This document shows positions 1-11,824 of a stretch of DNA of 64,000 bases, piece by piece. The stretch covers positions 62,001 through 126,000 of the forward strand of contig JAJVHV010000024.1 in the NCBI GenBank assembly GCA_022072445.1, given 5' to 3'. The position numbers were made by a program, and so were the translations under genes. Origin of the DNA: Phycisphaerae bacterium. GTDB lineage: Bacteria > Planctomycetota > Phycisphaerae > UBA1845 > Fen-1342. The number at the start of each line of letters is the position of its first letter. The stretch's first letter is position 1. The notes under the pieces were generated by a model. That model saw nothing but the letters and a program-made list of their open reading frames with translations. It ran no database searches and was not told the DNA's origin.

Positions 1-42
1 GCGCGTGCAGCAGTTGCGCCAGATGGGGCGCGAGCGGGGCGC

Positions 43-46
<4 letters not shown>
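1..46 (-). CDS. Start of a gene coupled to the NxrA-like gene (partial, runs off the window)
   Basis: The NxrA-like gene stops at 43-45 (TGA on the minus strand) and an ATG occupies 44-46, giving the 4-nt overlap ATGA. The frame stays open to the window edge, encoding MSAPLAPHLAQLLHA. The overlap implies translational coupling, so this product probably belongs to the same enzyme system. By position it could be an assembly chaperone (TorD/NarJ type) or an iron-sulfur beta subunit, but 15 residues do not distinguish these and no cysteine motif is visible yet. Confidence 0.55.
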
Positions 47-3522
<3,476 letters not shown>

Positions 3523-3598
3523 GGTCGCACTCCGCTCTCGTTCCGCGGCCCTCGGGGAGGCCGTTGCTCAATTCGCGTATCGCGCGTCGACTCGACGC

Positions 3599-5290
3599 CT
3601 ACTCGATCACCAGTTTCTGCCAGATGCTGATGTTCTTCTTGCCATCACGGTCGCCCGCGCTGCCGTTCCAGATGGCGAACGACACCGGCAGGTAATCGCC
3701 CGGCTTGAAGGCCCGCTCGTCCTCGACGCCTTCGGCGCCCGCCGCCGAGTGTTCGCACGGCAACGCCATCGTCCGCTGCATCTGCACGTACCAGACGCCG
3801 CGCTCGTACACCGCCGAGCCCTGCACGAGCTGGACGGCGGGCGGTTTTCCGGCCAGCGTGCCGGGTCCCTGGGCGACGAGACATTCGACGGGTGTTTTCA
3901 GCGTCGGGTCCGCGACCAGGTTTCCGGCGCCCCAGGCGGTGACGTACTCAGGAAAGTGGTCGCCAACCTCGCCGCGCGGCCACTCGACGACGGACATGTC
4001 CTGAAGCTTGAAATCCTGCTGCGGGTAAATGTCCACGGCACCCGCCGGAAACGCGGCCGCGACGTCCTGAAAGCCGGATTGGATGTTCCGCTGCCGGTCG
4101 GCCTTCCACATCCAGATGTTTACGCCGCCGTTGTGGCTGCGGTCGCCCATGTAGAAGGGCGGGTCGCTGGTGAGCGAGAACTGGACGGCGACGGCGTCGC
4201 GGAATTCGTCGGTGCGGACGGCGCGGTCGTCGGTGGTAGGGTCGATCCAGGCGAACCGCAGCGCGAGCTCGGTTTCATTGTGGATCGCCTGGACGAGCAC
4301 ACCCTCGATGCGATCCTCGCTCCACCACAGCGGCGTCAGCGCGACGTAAAGCGGCCGGGCCTGGTCCCAGGCCGGCTCCATCGGCCCGCTGGGCAGCTTT
4401 TCGGCGCGCGGCGCGCTGAATGTGCTCTGCCGGAGCTGGGCGCGTTCCTGCGCGCCGTCGCGGGCCAGCGACTGGACGTAGTGAATGAGGTCCCACAGTT
4501 CGTCATTGCTGTAGACACCCTCGTAGGCCGGCATCGGCGTGCCGGGCATGCCCTTGACGATGCGGACCCAGAGCTGGCCGCTTTCGCTGCCGCCTTTGAA
4601 GATGCCGTTCACGAACGAACGCGGCGGCACGGGATAGCCCTCTTCGTCGAACTTGACGGCCTCGGGCACGGGCTGGCCGTTCGCGCCGTGACAGCTCGCG
4701 CAGGCTTCGAGGTAAATGCGGCGGCCGCGGAACCAGCGGAAATCGTCGAAGGCGGGTTCGGGCGGGACGACGACCTGCGGGCCGGGCTCGGTGCGGGCGG
4801 CGAGGGTGGCGGCGGCCTGTTCGGAGGTCAGTCGGCCAGCGGCGCGCTCCTGGTCGAGGTTGCGGGCGGTGGCGTCGACGAAAATCTGCTGGACGAACGT
4901 CGCCAGCGCGTCGAGGTCGGAGACGGGCAGATGTCCCCAGGGTGGCATGGCGGAGCCGGGCATGCCGCGGGAGATCGTGCGGATCAGGTCTTCCCTGGTC
5001 GGCACGTGGTTCTGCGTGCTGACGAGCTTGAACTTGCCAAGCAGCAGATTCCTCGGCCGCGGGTTCATCAGGTAGGCGAACTTTCCTCCGCCGTCGCCGG
5101 CGTCGCCGTGGCAGATGGCGCAGTTTTTGGCGAAGAGCTGAGCGCCGCGCTGGTTGGCGGGCTGAGCGGCGGGTTGCGGTGCGGGGGTTACCTGCGGGGC
5201 CGGGGCGCGTGTTTCGGAGCGTGCGGCGAAGGCTCCGACGATGCCGGGTGGCAGGGCGAGGGCGGCGATGATCAGAAGGCGTCGCGACAT
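3599..5290 (-). CDS. Di-haem cytochrome c fused to an ethylbenzene-dehydrogenase gamma-type domain
   Basis: Start set at the ATG ending at 5290 because GGAG lies 6 nt upstream; a longer reading frame begins at 5320. The 563-residue product has a signal peptide (SRRLLIIAALALPPG), two class I cytochrome c domains with haem sites CAICH (57-61) and CASCH (197-201), each followed by a Met-containing loop (RGMPGSAMPPW, KGMPGTPMPAY), and a C-terminal part (about 300-563) resembling the haem-binding gamma subunit of type II DMSO reductases (EB_dh family). This suggests an exported electron-transfer subunit for the adjacent molybdoenzyme, passing electrons from a gamma-type haem to c haems. Usual gamma subunits are separate small haem-b proteins, so the fusion is distinctive. 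No beta subunit gene separates it from the catalytic gene. Confidence 0.82.
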   Translation of the reverse strand: MSRRLLIIAALALPPGIVGAFAARSETRAPAPQVTPAPQPAAQPANQRGAQLFAKNCAICHGDAGDGGGKFAYLMNPRPRNLLLGKFKLVSTQNHVPTREDLIRTISRGMPGSAMPPWGHLPVSDLDALATFVQQIFVDATARNLDQERAAGRLTSEQAAATLAARTEPGPQVVVPPEPAFDDFRWFRGRRIYLEACASCHGANGQPVPEAVKFDEEGYPVPPRSFVNGIFKGGSESGQLWVRIVKGMPGTPMPAYEGVYSNDELWDLIHYVQSLARDGAQERAQLRQSTFSAPRAEKLPSGPMEPAWDQARPLYVALTPLWWSEDRIEGVLVQAIHNETELALRFAWIDPTTDDRAVRTDEFRDAVAVQFSLTSDPPFYMGDRSHNGGVNIWMWKADRQRNIQSGFQDVAAAFPAGAVDIYPQQDFKLQDMSVVEWPRGEVGDHFPEYVTAWGAGNLVADPTLKTPVECLVAQGPGTLAGKPPAVQLVQGSAVYERGVWYVQMQRTMALPCEHSAAGAEGVEDERAFKPGDYLPVSFAIWNGSAGDRDGKKNISIWQKLVIE

Positions 5291-5345
5291 GGCGGGCTCC
5301 AACATGACATCATGATCCACATATCATCTTTCTGGCCTGCAACCA

Positions 5346-5795
5346 TCAGCGCGGCCGGGCGACGCGCGCCCGGCCGGGCCGCGCCGCACGCGCCATCCCT
5401 TCGGAACCGACTTCGGCCAGCGTCGTGTTTTCGAGCAATTGGCGGTACGCCGCCGCCACCGGTTTCCAGAACTCGTGAAAGCCGCACGGGTGATGATCGC
5501 TGCAATGCGGCTGGCCGAACGGGCACTGCGAGCAGCCCAGCACGTCGTCGAACGGTCCCAGTATCTCGATCAGCCGGATCTTCGACGCCGCCCGTGCCAG
5601 ACGAAAGCCGCCGCCGATGCCGCGCGTCGATTCCAACAAGCCGGTGCGAACGGCCTCGCGCAGAATCTGCGACAGATACTGCAGCGGCACGCCGGTCTGG
5701 GCGGCGATGTCTCGCGCGAGGACCGGCTGGTCGGCGTTCTGATGGGCGATGTGCGTGAGGGCACGCAAGGCGTACTGGGCGGTCTTGGACAGCAT
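5346..5795 (-). CDS. Rrf2-family transcriptional regulator with cysteine cluster
   Basis: A 149-residue winged-helix regulator of the Rrf2 family (IscR, NsrR and relatives): the N-terminus MLSKTAQYALRALTHIA and the segment GVPLQYLSQILREAVRTGLL followed by RGIGGGFRLAR are typical. Four cysteines, C88, C91, C98 and C104, lie where Rrf2 proteins bind an iron-sulfur cluster, so it may sense NO, oxygen or Fe-S status. It is first in a leftward unit with the cytochrome and the NxrA-like gene (55 nt to the cytochrome start). GAGG lies 7 nt before the ATG. A 14-bp palindrome overlaps its promoter, suggesting autoregulation. The C-terminal tail is Arg/Ala-rich and probably disordered. Confidence 0.85.
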   Translation of the reverse strand: MLSKTAQYALRALTHIAHQNADQPVLARDIAAQTGVPLQYLSQILREAVRTGLLESTRGIGGGFRLARAASKIRLIEILGPFDDVLGCSQCPFGQPHCSDHHPCGFHEFWKPVAAAYRQLLENTTLAEVGSEGMARAARPGRARVARPR

Positions 5796-5806
5796 TAAAA
5801 TACCTC

Positions 5807-5843
5807 TATATCAAGATATACATTATACTTTCGGAGGCGTCAA
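5807..5843 (-). promoter_or_regulatory. Promoter and operator-like palindrome of the Rrf2/NxrA-like operon
   Basis: Read on the minus strand: TTGACG (5838-5843), a 17-nt spacer, then TATATC (5815-5820) as -35 and -10. A TATAAT hexamer also sits at 5822-5827 and is an alternative -10. A perfect inverted repeat, TATATC-TT-GATATA (5807-5820), covers the -10 and probable start site, about 12 nt before the ATG at 5795. This is a classic position for repression by the encoded Rrf2 protein. The sites are seen directly; the regulation is inferred. Confidence 0.6.
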
Positions 5844-5898
5844 GCGGCGGGTGGATGATTTTCCGGGATTTTTCGGCCGAAAGCGTTCACGATCAATA

Positions 5899-6645
5899 TC
5901 AGCCGGCGGGCGGCTGCCGCGATGCCCTGATGCGGGCGACGATCTTCTCGCGGCCCCGGCCGCCGAGCCAGCCGACCGAGAAGCCGACCACGCCCAGCAG
6001 GGCGTACGTCATGCCCGCCAGGCCGACCCAGCGGAGCGGAACGGTGTTGGCGATGAGCAGCGAGATGAGGCCGACGGAGGCGTAGAGGAGGTTGTCGACG
6101 ATGGCCAGGCGTGTCTCGAAGAGTTCCAGCTCATCGAGTTGCAGCGCCGCGCGGCGACCGAGCGCCCGCAGGTAGAGCAGCGCGAACGTCACGAAGATCG
6201 CGATGAACCCGAGCCCGTAGATGGTGAAGAGCAGCGGCACTTGCGTGACATGGACGATGGGCAGGTCGCCGGCACCCGAGAACACCCCGATCGCGAGCGT
6301 GAACAGGAATTTCAACGGATAGACGTACAGCAGGATGACGAAGAGCAGCAGCCCGTTCAGCGCGACGGTCAGCAGATCGTGCAGGCCGTAGCGGCGGAAG
6401 TAGACGTAGTGGCGGTACCAGACCTGCAAGAGCAGCGCAAAACAGATCGCGAACGCCGGGACGCCGCGCATCAGGCGGAGCAGATCGTCGAACGAGCGCG
6501 GCATCTCGAGCGAGACGACGATGAGCGTGATGGCGAAGCCGAGCACCGCGTCGCTGAGCCCTTCGATGCGCGAGACGTCGCGGCCGCGCCAGCGGAAGTG
6601 CGGCGTGGCGGCGAAGTCGTGCTCGACGAGGGTCTGGCGGATCAT
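5899..6645 (-). CDS. TMEM175-family (DUF1211) potassium-channel-like membrane protein
   Basis: A 248-residue protein with about six hydrophobic helices. The segment RIEGLSDAVLGFAITLIVVSL (about residues 26-46) matches the first-helix signature RxxxFSDAVxAI of bacterial TMEM175 potassium channels, with Leu in place of the first Phe. A second charged break near residue 170 (LQLDELELFETRLAIVDNLLY) starts the later helices. The start codon overlaps the stop codon of the upstream protease gene (ATGA, 6642-6645), so both are likely co-translated. Ion selectivity cannot be judged from sequence alone. Confidence 0.75.
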   Translation of the reverse strand: MIRQTLVEHDFAATPHFRWRGRDVSRIEGLSDAVLGFAITLIVVSLEMPRSFDDLLRLMRGVPAFAICFALLLQVWYRHYVYFRRYGLHDLLTVALNGLLLFVILLYVYPLKFLFTLAIGVFSGAGDLPIVHVTQVPLLFTIYGLGFIAIFVTFALLYLRALGRRAALQLDELELFETRLAIVDNLLYASVGLISLLIANTVPLRWVGLAGMTYALLGVVGFSVGWLGGRGREKIVARIRASRQPPAG

Positions 6646-7643
6646 GGGGCTTGGTGCCGGGTGGTCAGGTGGGAGTCGGGCAGATCGAGCGTTTCATCGC
6701 AGTAGTCGATCACAACCCGCTTCCAGCGGTCGAGTGTGTAGTTGGCGATGAACCCGGGCGTTTCGTCGTTTGCGAAAATGCCCTGCCGGGGCTGCACGAT
6801 CGCCAGAGGGCGCTCCAGTACGAGCGAGCCCAACGTCACGGCGGCGAGGCGGTAGACGGGCAGTTCGACCGCGCCGCCCACGCCGCTGCCGGAGAAGCGC
6901 GCTTCGGGCGGGTCGGAGAAGCCGTGCTGCCGAAGTGCTTGGAGCATGGACGAGGTGATGTTCAGATAGGCGTCGGGCGTGTCGAAGAGCGACGCGCCGG
7001 TATCGATGCGGAATTCGGCGGCCACGCCGCCCGGCAATTCGCCGCGGATGCATGGGATTCCGTCGTCGAGGCGGAACGACGTGGAGCGGTCGGCTTTCAG
7101 AGCTCCCTGGCGCAGCGCGAGCTGCTTGTTCTCGTAGTCGATGTCGACGGCAAAGTGCTTCAGGAAAGGATAGCCGATGATGAAGTTGACCGGTTCGCCG
7201 CCGGGGCCGGGAAGCAGCGCGAGCGGATAAACCGTCGTCTCCACATCCGCCACCGCGCGGCCGAAGACCGCCAGCGAACCCAATCGTGCGCTCCGCGCCT
7301 GCGTTGTGCCGGCGGTGCCGTGCACCTCCACGGTCTCCGACATCGCGATGCCCAGCCGCTCCGCCAGGCGTTGATCGAGCGCACATGCGGTCGCGCCGGT
7401 GTCGAGCAGCGCCAGGCCGGCGTCGACGCCGTTGATCGAGGCCGGCACCAGCAGCAGATGCTGGTAGTAGATGAACACCCCGCCGCCGACTTCCGCCGGC
7501 CTGCCAGCGGCCGCGGCGCTGGGCGATTCGCGATTTGGGTCGCGCTGCGTCGCGGACCGGCAGGCGGACAGGGCGAGTAGCGTTGCCGCGATCGCGGGCA
7601 GGGGCGAGCGTCGCTGAGCGATGGGCACGAACTGCGGGGACAC
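6642..7643 (-). CDS. Retropepsin-like aspartyl protease lipoprotein
   Basis: A 333-residue predicted lipoprotein: hydrophobic N-terminus ending in a lipobox LSAC with C28. Two aspartic-protease motifs are present, LLDTGAT (D81) and RIDTGAS (D214), each followed by a pepsin-like lobe. One chain therefore holds both catalytic lobes, as in bacterial pepsin-like or duplicated retropepsin-like proteins. It should be anchored in the periplasm or outer envelope. The gene is coupled to the TMEM175-like gene downstream by a 4-nt overlap, and is divergent from the GDSL hydrolase gene. Confidence 0.75.
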   Translation of the reverse strand: MSPQFVPIAQRRSPLPAIAATLLALSACRSATQRDPNRESPSAAAAGRPAEVGGGVFIYYQHLLLVPASINGVDAGLALLDTGATACALDQRLAERLGIAMSETVEVHGTAGTTQARSARLGSLAVFGRAVADVETTVYPLALLPGPGGEPVNFIIGYPFLKHFAVDIDYENKQLALRQGALKADRSTSFRLDDGIPCIRGELPGGVAAEFRIDTGASLFDTPDAYLNITSSMLQALRQHGFSDPPEARFSGSGVGGAVELPVYRLAAVTLGSLVLERPLAIVQPRQGIFANDETPGFIANYTLDRWKRVVIDYCDETLDLPDSHLTTRHQAP

Positions 7644-7681
7644 AGTCTGATCCTCGAAATCGGGTTGCCGGCCGCCGGGTA

Positions 7682-7711
7682 TTGAACGCCGGGGCGCGTG
7701 TGACGTAAAGT
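7682..7711 (+). promoter_or_regulatory. Possible promoter of the GDSL hydrolase gene
   Basis: TTGAAC (7682-7687) and TAAAGT (7706-7711) are separated by 18 nt, 25 nt before the ATG at 7736. Each hexamer matches 4 of 6 consensus bases, so this is only a plausible sigma-70-type promoter. Confidence 0.35.
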
Positions 7712-7735
7712 GTTGGGAGGAAAGGAGTGCCCGTC

Positions 7736-8956
7736 ATGTTTGCCGCCGCCCGCCGCCATTCTGCTTTCTGCATCGGGGCAGCACTGCTGTCCGTTTCGCT
7801 CGTCCCGGCCGCAGCCGCCGATCCGATCCGCCTGGGCGTGATGGGCGACAGTCTGAGCGATGAGTACCTGGAGGAGAGCTATTCGTACGCGCTGAACTGG
7901 GTGCAGCAGGCGTCTGAGTTTGCGGGCGTGGACGTCGGTCCGACGGCGGCGGAAGCGGGGATGACGACCTGGGGCGCGCCCCGACGGAAGGGCTACAAGT
8001 TCAACTGGGCGCGGGCGGGCGCGACGAGCGGCTCGCTCCTCTCGCAGGGCCAGCACACCGGCTGCGCCGGGCAGGTCGCCAGTGAAGGGCTCACGCACGC
8101 CACACTCTTGATCGGGGCGAACGACTTCATCCCCATCAACTTCCCCTTCTTCGCATACTACGAAATCTACAACGGAAACTGGTCGCAGTCGCAGATCAAT
8201 TCGTACGTGGCGGACGTGGTCGGGAACATTCTGACCGCCGCCGACGCCGTCCTGGCCGCCGGGGCCGACCTGGTGCTGTGCGGCCTGCCGGACTACGGCG
8301 TCACAGTTTCGGTGCGCGACAACTTTCCCGACGCCGTCAAGCGCGACCGCGTCACCGCCGTCCTGCGGCATCTCAATGACGATCTGCGGGCGGCGGCGGC
8401 CGCGCGGCGGATCGTGTATATCGACACGCTCGCGCTGACCAACGCGATCTTCGGGCCGAACCAGAGCCCCAAGTCCACGCTGCTGATCGGCAACGTCGCC
8501 ATCAACCTGAACCAGGCCGACACGAGCTCGAACACGATTCCGACGGCTGCCTTTGTGCACGACGGCACGCACCCGCACACGCACATCCAGGGCATCTTCG
8601 CGAACGTGATGCTCGAGGCGCTCGACTTCGGCTACGGCGCCGGCGTGCCGCTGTTCAGCGAGGGGCAGATTCTCGATCACGCCGGCATTGCGTATGGCGG
8701 CAGCGACACGCTGGCCGCCGAGATCGGCGCGTATCGGGACTACATCTGCAACTTCGCCGCGTCGCCCGGCGATGTGAACTGCGACGGGTCGGTCAACGGT
8801 TTCGACGTCGACCCGTTTGCGTTGGCGCTTTCGTCGCCGGCGCAGTACGCGCTGGACTTCCCGTGCTGCGACATCAGCAAGGCGGACGTGAATCTGGACG
8901 GATCGATCAACGGGTTCGACGTTGATCCGTTCGTCGAGCTTCTGTTGGGGCCGTAG
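7736..8956 (+). CDS. Secreted GDSL/SGNH hydrolase with dockerin-like C-terminal tail
   Basis: Start placed at ATG 7736 because AGGAG lies 8 nt upstream; an in-frame GTG at 7727 sits inside that site. The 406-residue protein has a signal peptide (to about A28), then block I MGDSLSD with nucleophile S39, block III GANDF and block V DGTHPHTH, the features of SGNH esterases or lipases. The last 65 residues hold two dockerin-like calcium-loop repeats ([16 protein letters not shown] and [16 protein letters not shown]). The same tail ends two other proteins here, at 30535-32163 and 40003-42258. The substrate is unknown. Confidence 0.8.
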   Translation: MFAAARRHSAFCIGAALLSVSLVPAAAADPIRLGVMGDSLSDEYLEESYSYALNWVQQASEFAGVDVGPTAAEAGMTTWGAPRRKGYKFNWARAGATSGSLLSQGQHTGCAGQVASEGLTHATLLIGANDFIPINFPFFAYYEIYNGNWSQSQINSYVADVVGNILTAADAVLAAGADLVLCGLPDYGVTVSVRDNFPDAVKRDRVTAVLRHLNDDLRAAAAARRIVYIDTLALTNAIFGPNQSPKSTLLIGNVAINLNQADTSSNTIPTAAFVHDGTHPHTHIQGIFANVMLEALDFGYGAGVPLFSEGQILDHAGIAYGGSDTLAAEIGAYRDYICNFAASPGDVNCDGSVNGFDVDPFALALSSPAQYALDFPCCDISKADVNLDGSINGFDVDPFVELLLGP

Positions 8957-9261
8957 CGCCATCCGGACGCGCCATAGCGCCGTCCGGACCCCGACCTCGG
9001 CGCCAAGCGTGAGCCGGACCGCGCTCGGGTTTGGATGAAACGTCGGGCGGCATGCTCTCGCCGTCAGGCCTGAGCATGCTGTGCGTCGGGTCGAGCGACC
9101 TCCGCGCCCGTGCATGCGTTGGCTGACAAGACCCGTCGCTGCCGCTCCGGGTTCGGATGGCGGGAGGCTGCGCGAAGGGGCGCTTTCTCCGGCCGCCGCT
9201 CCCTGACGGTCGCGGCTCTGGCAGCCCCTGTCGGTCGCCAGCCGGCGCTTCCTGACGATCG
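8957..9261. other. Intergenic stretch with repeat-like sequence between convergent genes
   Basis: No convincing gene. The sequence is GC-rich and contains fragments such as CTCCCTGACGGTCGCGGCTC and TTCCTGACGATCGC (about 9200-9262) related to the repeat units at 32.4-32.6 kb. The right edge merges into the unusual Arg-rich C-terminus of the E1 gene. Confidence 0.4.
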
Positions 9262-11589
9262 CTATGACGCGCGCAGCGATCGTCCGGGGCGCGCCCGCGG
9301 CTCGCGCTTCGCGCTCGGCTGGTGCGAGGCGCACGGCTCGCAAAGCGCTTGCGCCGCCGAGACGATCGCGGCTTCGCTCGGCAGAACGAGGTTTGCGGCG
9401 GCGCCCAGGGGTATGTAGACGTCTTCGGCAGTTACACGACCGATGCGGCAGGCCCGCTCGCCCAACCCTTCGACCAAGGCCGCGATGATCGGCTCGGCCA
9501 TGCCGCCGCTGCGGCGGCATTCGTCGACGACCAGCGCGCGGCCGGTCAGCGCGGCCTCGCGGCAGATCAGCTCGGCGTTGAGCGGGGCGAGCCAGCGCAG
9601 ATCGACGACGCGGGCGCGAATGCCGTGCTTCTCGGCCAGCGTCCGCGCGGCACGGAGCGAGAGGTACACGCCGTTGCCGAAAGTGATGATCGTCAGGTCG
9701 CGGGCGTCGTCGTGGTAAACGCGGCCGTCGCCCAGCGCCGTGAACTCGCCCGGCGGCGGGTAGTCGAAGCTCCACCCGCGATCGTCGGTCTCGTGCAGGT
9801 CCTTGGTCATGTAGAGCGCGATCGGCTCGAGAAACGCAACCACGCGCCCGTCGACTTTCGCCAGCGCCAGGCAGGTGCGCAGCATGCGGACGGCGTCGTC
9901 GCCGCGCGACGGCAGCGCGACGACCAGGCCGGGGATGTCGCGCAGCGCCGCGACGCTGTTGTCATTGTGAAAGTGTCCGCCGAAACCCTTCTGATAGCCC
10001 ATGCCCGCGATGCGCACGACCATCGGATTGCGGTACTGCGCGTTGGAGAAATACTGCAGCGAGCAGGCCTCGCCGCGAATCTGGTCCTCGGCGTTGTGGT
10101 AGTAGGCCAGATACTGGATTTCGGGGATCGGGAGCAGTCCGAGGTGCGCGGCGCCGATCGCCAGTCCGAGAATCGACGTCTCGTCGAGCAGCGTGTTGAA
10201 GACCCGCGCCGCGCCGAAACGCTTGTGCAGCCCGGTCGTCACGTGATAAACGCCGCCCTTCTGCGCCACGTCTTCGCCGAAGACCAGCGCCTGCGGGTTT
10301 TGCAGCAGCAGATCGTGCAGGCCGGCGTTGATGTTGACCGCCATGTGCCGCGGCCCGCGCTTCTCCGGCAGCAGCGCCGCGCCGCCGAAGTGAGCGCTGC
10401 GGCGGTCGTCGGGCGGGGCGAGGGCGGCTTCGGCGGCGACGGCGTTGGGGTGATAGGGCGCCAGCGGGGCCATGACTTCGGCGGCGGAGCGCAGCTTCGG
10501 CCGGGCGGCAGCGGCGCGGGCTTCCTCCCGCACGCGCCGCCCGAGCTGATCGTAGCGCTCGCGCACCGCCGCGGTCGTGACGTAACCCTCGTCGAGCAGC
10601 CGCCGGGCGCTGGCGATCAGCGGGTCGCGGGCCTCGACGGCTTCGATTTCGGCGAGCGTGTGATACTCGGTTTCGACGTCGCTGCCGGCGTGGCCGAGCA
10701 TGCGGATGGTGCGCAGGTGGAGGAAGGTCGGGCAGCGCAGCGCGCGGCAGCACTCCACAGCGCGGCGCGCGGCCTGGTATGCGTCGACCAGATCGAGGCC
10801 GTCGGCTTGAAAATATTGAAACGCGGGCCGGCCGCGGATGCTCGTCTCGACCCAGCCGGGCGGCGTGTGCACCGAAATGCCGATGCCGTTGTCCTCGCAC
10901 ACGAACAGAATCGGCACCGGCACGCGCTGATAGGCGGTCCAGCTTGCCGTGTTGAACGCGCCCTGTGCCACGCTGTGATTCACCGACGCGTCGCCGAAGC
11001 TGCACAGCACGATGGAGTCCGCCGGCACCGGTGCTTCGACACGCAGCTTGCGCAGCCGCCCCAGCGCGATCGCCATGCCGACCGCCTTGGGCACGTGGCT
11101 GGCGATGGTGCTGGTTTGCGGCGGGACCCAGAGCGGCACGCTGCCGAAGACCTTGTGGCGCCCGCCGGCGATCGGCTCATCGGCGGCGGCGGCGTAGGAG
11201 AGCACGATGTCGCGGATCGGGTCGATTCCGGCGACGTGTCGGGCGCGCTCCACCATGAGTGCCCCGCTGCGGTAATGGAGCAGGGCCGGATCGGTGTGCC
11301 GGGCCAGCCGGCCGAGCACGACGTTGCCCTCGTGGCCGCTGCTGCCGATGGTGTAGAACCCCTCGTCGCGGGCCCGCATTTCGCGGGACACCAGGTCGAG
11401 CTGCCGGCAGGCGAGCTGCGACTCGAACAGCTCCCACAGCAACGTTCCGTTGACGCCGGCGGAGGTCTCCAGCCCCGCGGGCGGGGCGTCGAGCGGCCGC
11501 GGCTCGGGCGGGGCGGGATGCTCCTTCTCCCAGGCGTCGAGAAAAGCGAGGAAATTGCGATGGATGATCTCGGCGCGATTCAGCGTCAT
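9262..11589 (-). CDS. Fused alpha-beta 2-oxoacid dehydrogenase E1 component
   Basis: A 775-residue thiamine-diphosphate enzyme. Residues about 60-350 are the E1-alpha half, with the ThDP motif FGDASVNHSVAQGAFNTAS ending in EDNGIGIS, plus SGHEGN and HVPKAVGMA. Residues about 395-740 are the E1-beta half (FGEDVAQKGGVYHVTTGL, LDETSILGLAIGAA, PEIQYLAYYHNAEDQ). In most bacteria these are two genes; the fused form is known for branched-chain or acetoin-type E1 enzymes. The reaction is oxidative decarboxylation of a 2-oxoacid with transfer to lipoyl-E2. No E2 or E3 gene is nearby. The last 15 residues are Arg-rich and coincide with repeat-like DNA, so the end may have been extended by repeat sequence. 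Confidence 0.85.
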   Translation of the reverse strand: MTLNRAEIIHRNFLAFLDAWEKEHPAPPEPRPLDAPPAGLETSAGVNGTLLWELFESQLACRQLDLVSREMRARDEGFYTIGSSGHEGNVVLGRLARHTDPALLHYRSGALMVERARHVAGIDPIRDIVLSYAAAADEPIAGGRHKVFGSVPLWVPPQTSTIASHVPKAVGMAIALGRLRKLRVEAPVPADSIVLCSFGDASVNHSVAQGAFNTASWTAYQRVPVPILFVCEDNGIGISVHTPPGWVETSIRGRPAFQYFQADGLDLVDAYQAARRAVECCRALRCPTFLHLRTIRMLGHAGSDVETEYHTLAEIEAVEARDPLIASARRLLDEGYVTTAAVRERYDQLGRRVREEARAAAARPKLRSAAEVMAPLAPYHPNAVAAEAALAPPDDRRSAHFGGAALLPEKRGPRHMAVNINAGLHDLLLQNPQALVFGEDVAQKGGVYHVTTGLHKRFGAARVFNTLLDETSILGLAIGAAHLGLLPIPEIQYLAYYHNAEDQIRGEACSLQYFSNAQYRNPMVVRIAGMGYQKGFGGHFHNDNSVAALRDIPGLVVALPSRGDDAVRMLRTCLALAKVDGRVVAFLEPIALYMTKDLHETDDRGWSFDYPPPGEFTALGDGRVYHDDARDLTIITFGNGVYLSLRAARTLAEKHGIRARVVDLRWLAPLNAELICREAALTGRALVVDECRRSGGMAEPIIAALVEGLGERACRIGRVTAEDVYIPLGAAANLVLPSEAAIVSAAQALCEPCASHQPSAKREPRARPGRSLRAS

Positions 11590-11753
11590 ACGGGCAGCAT
11601 AGCGGGTGCGACGTGATGTCGCACAGCCGCCTCGTCAGCCGGGCTTTCACCGACTGCCGCCGGACCGGCATCGTCTGGCGGCACCGCGGCTGCACAGCCG
11701 GGGGCGGCTGTGCTACGTGTGCCACAAACTAGGGCTGAAAACGAGCGACGCTG

Positions 11754-11762
11754 TGTTACAAT
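11754..11762 (+). promoter_or_regulatory. Possible extended -10 promoter for the prepilin-like gene
   Basis: TGT followed by TACAAT (11757-11762) forms an extended -10 element, 62 nt before the ATG at 11825. No good -35 is visible at 17 nt, which extended -10 promoters can tolerate. Confidence 0.4.
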
Positions 11763-11824
11763 GGAATTGCCATCTCATCGCGACTGAGGCCGGTCCGAAT
11801 CGTCGATTTTCCGAGGGCACGCGT

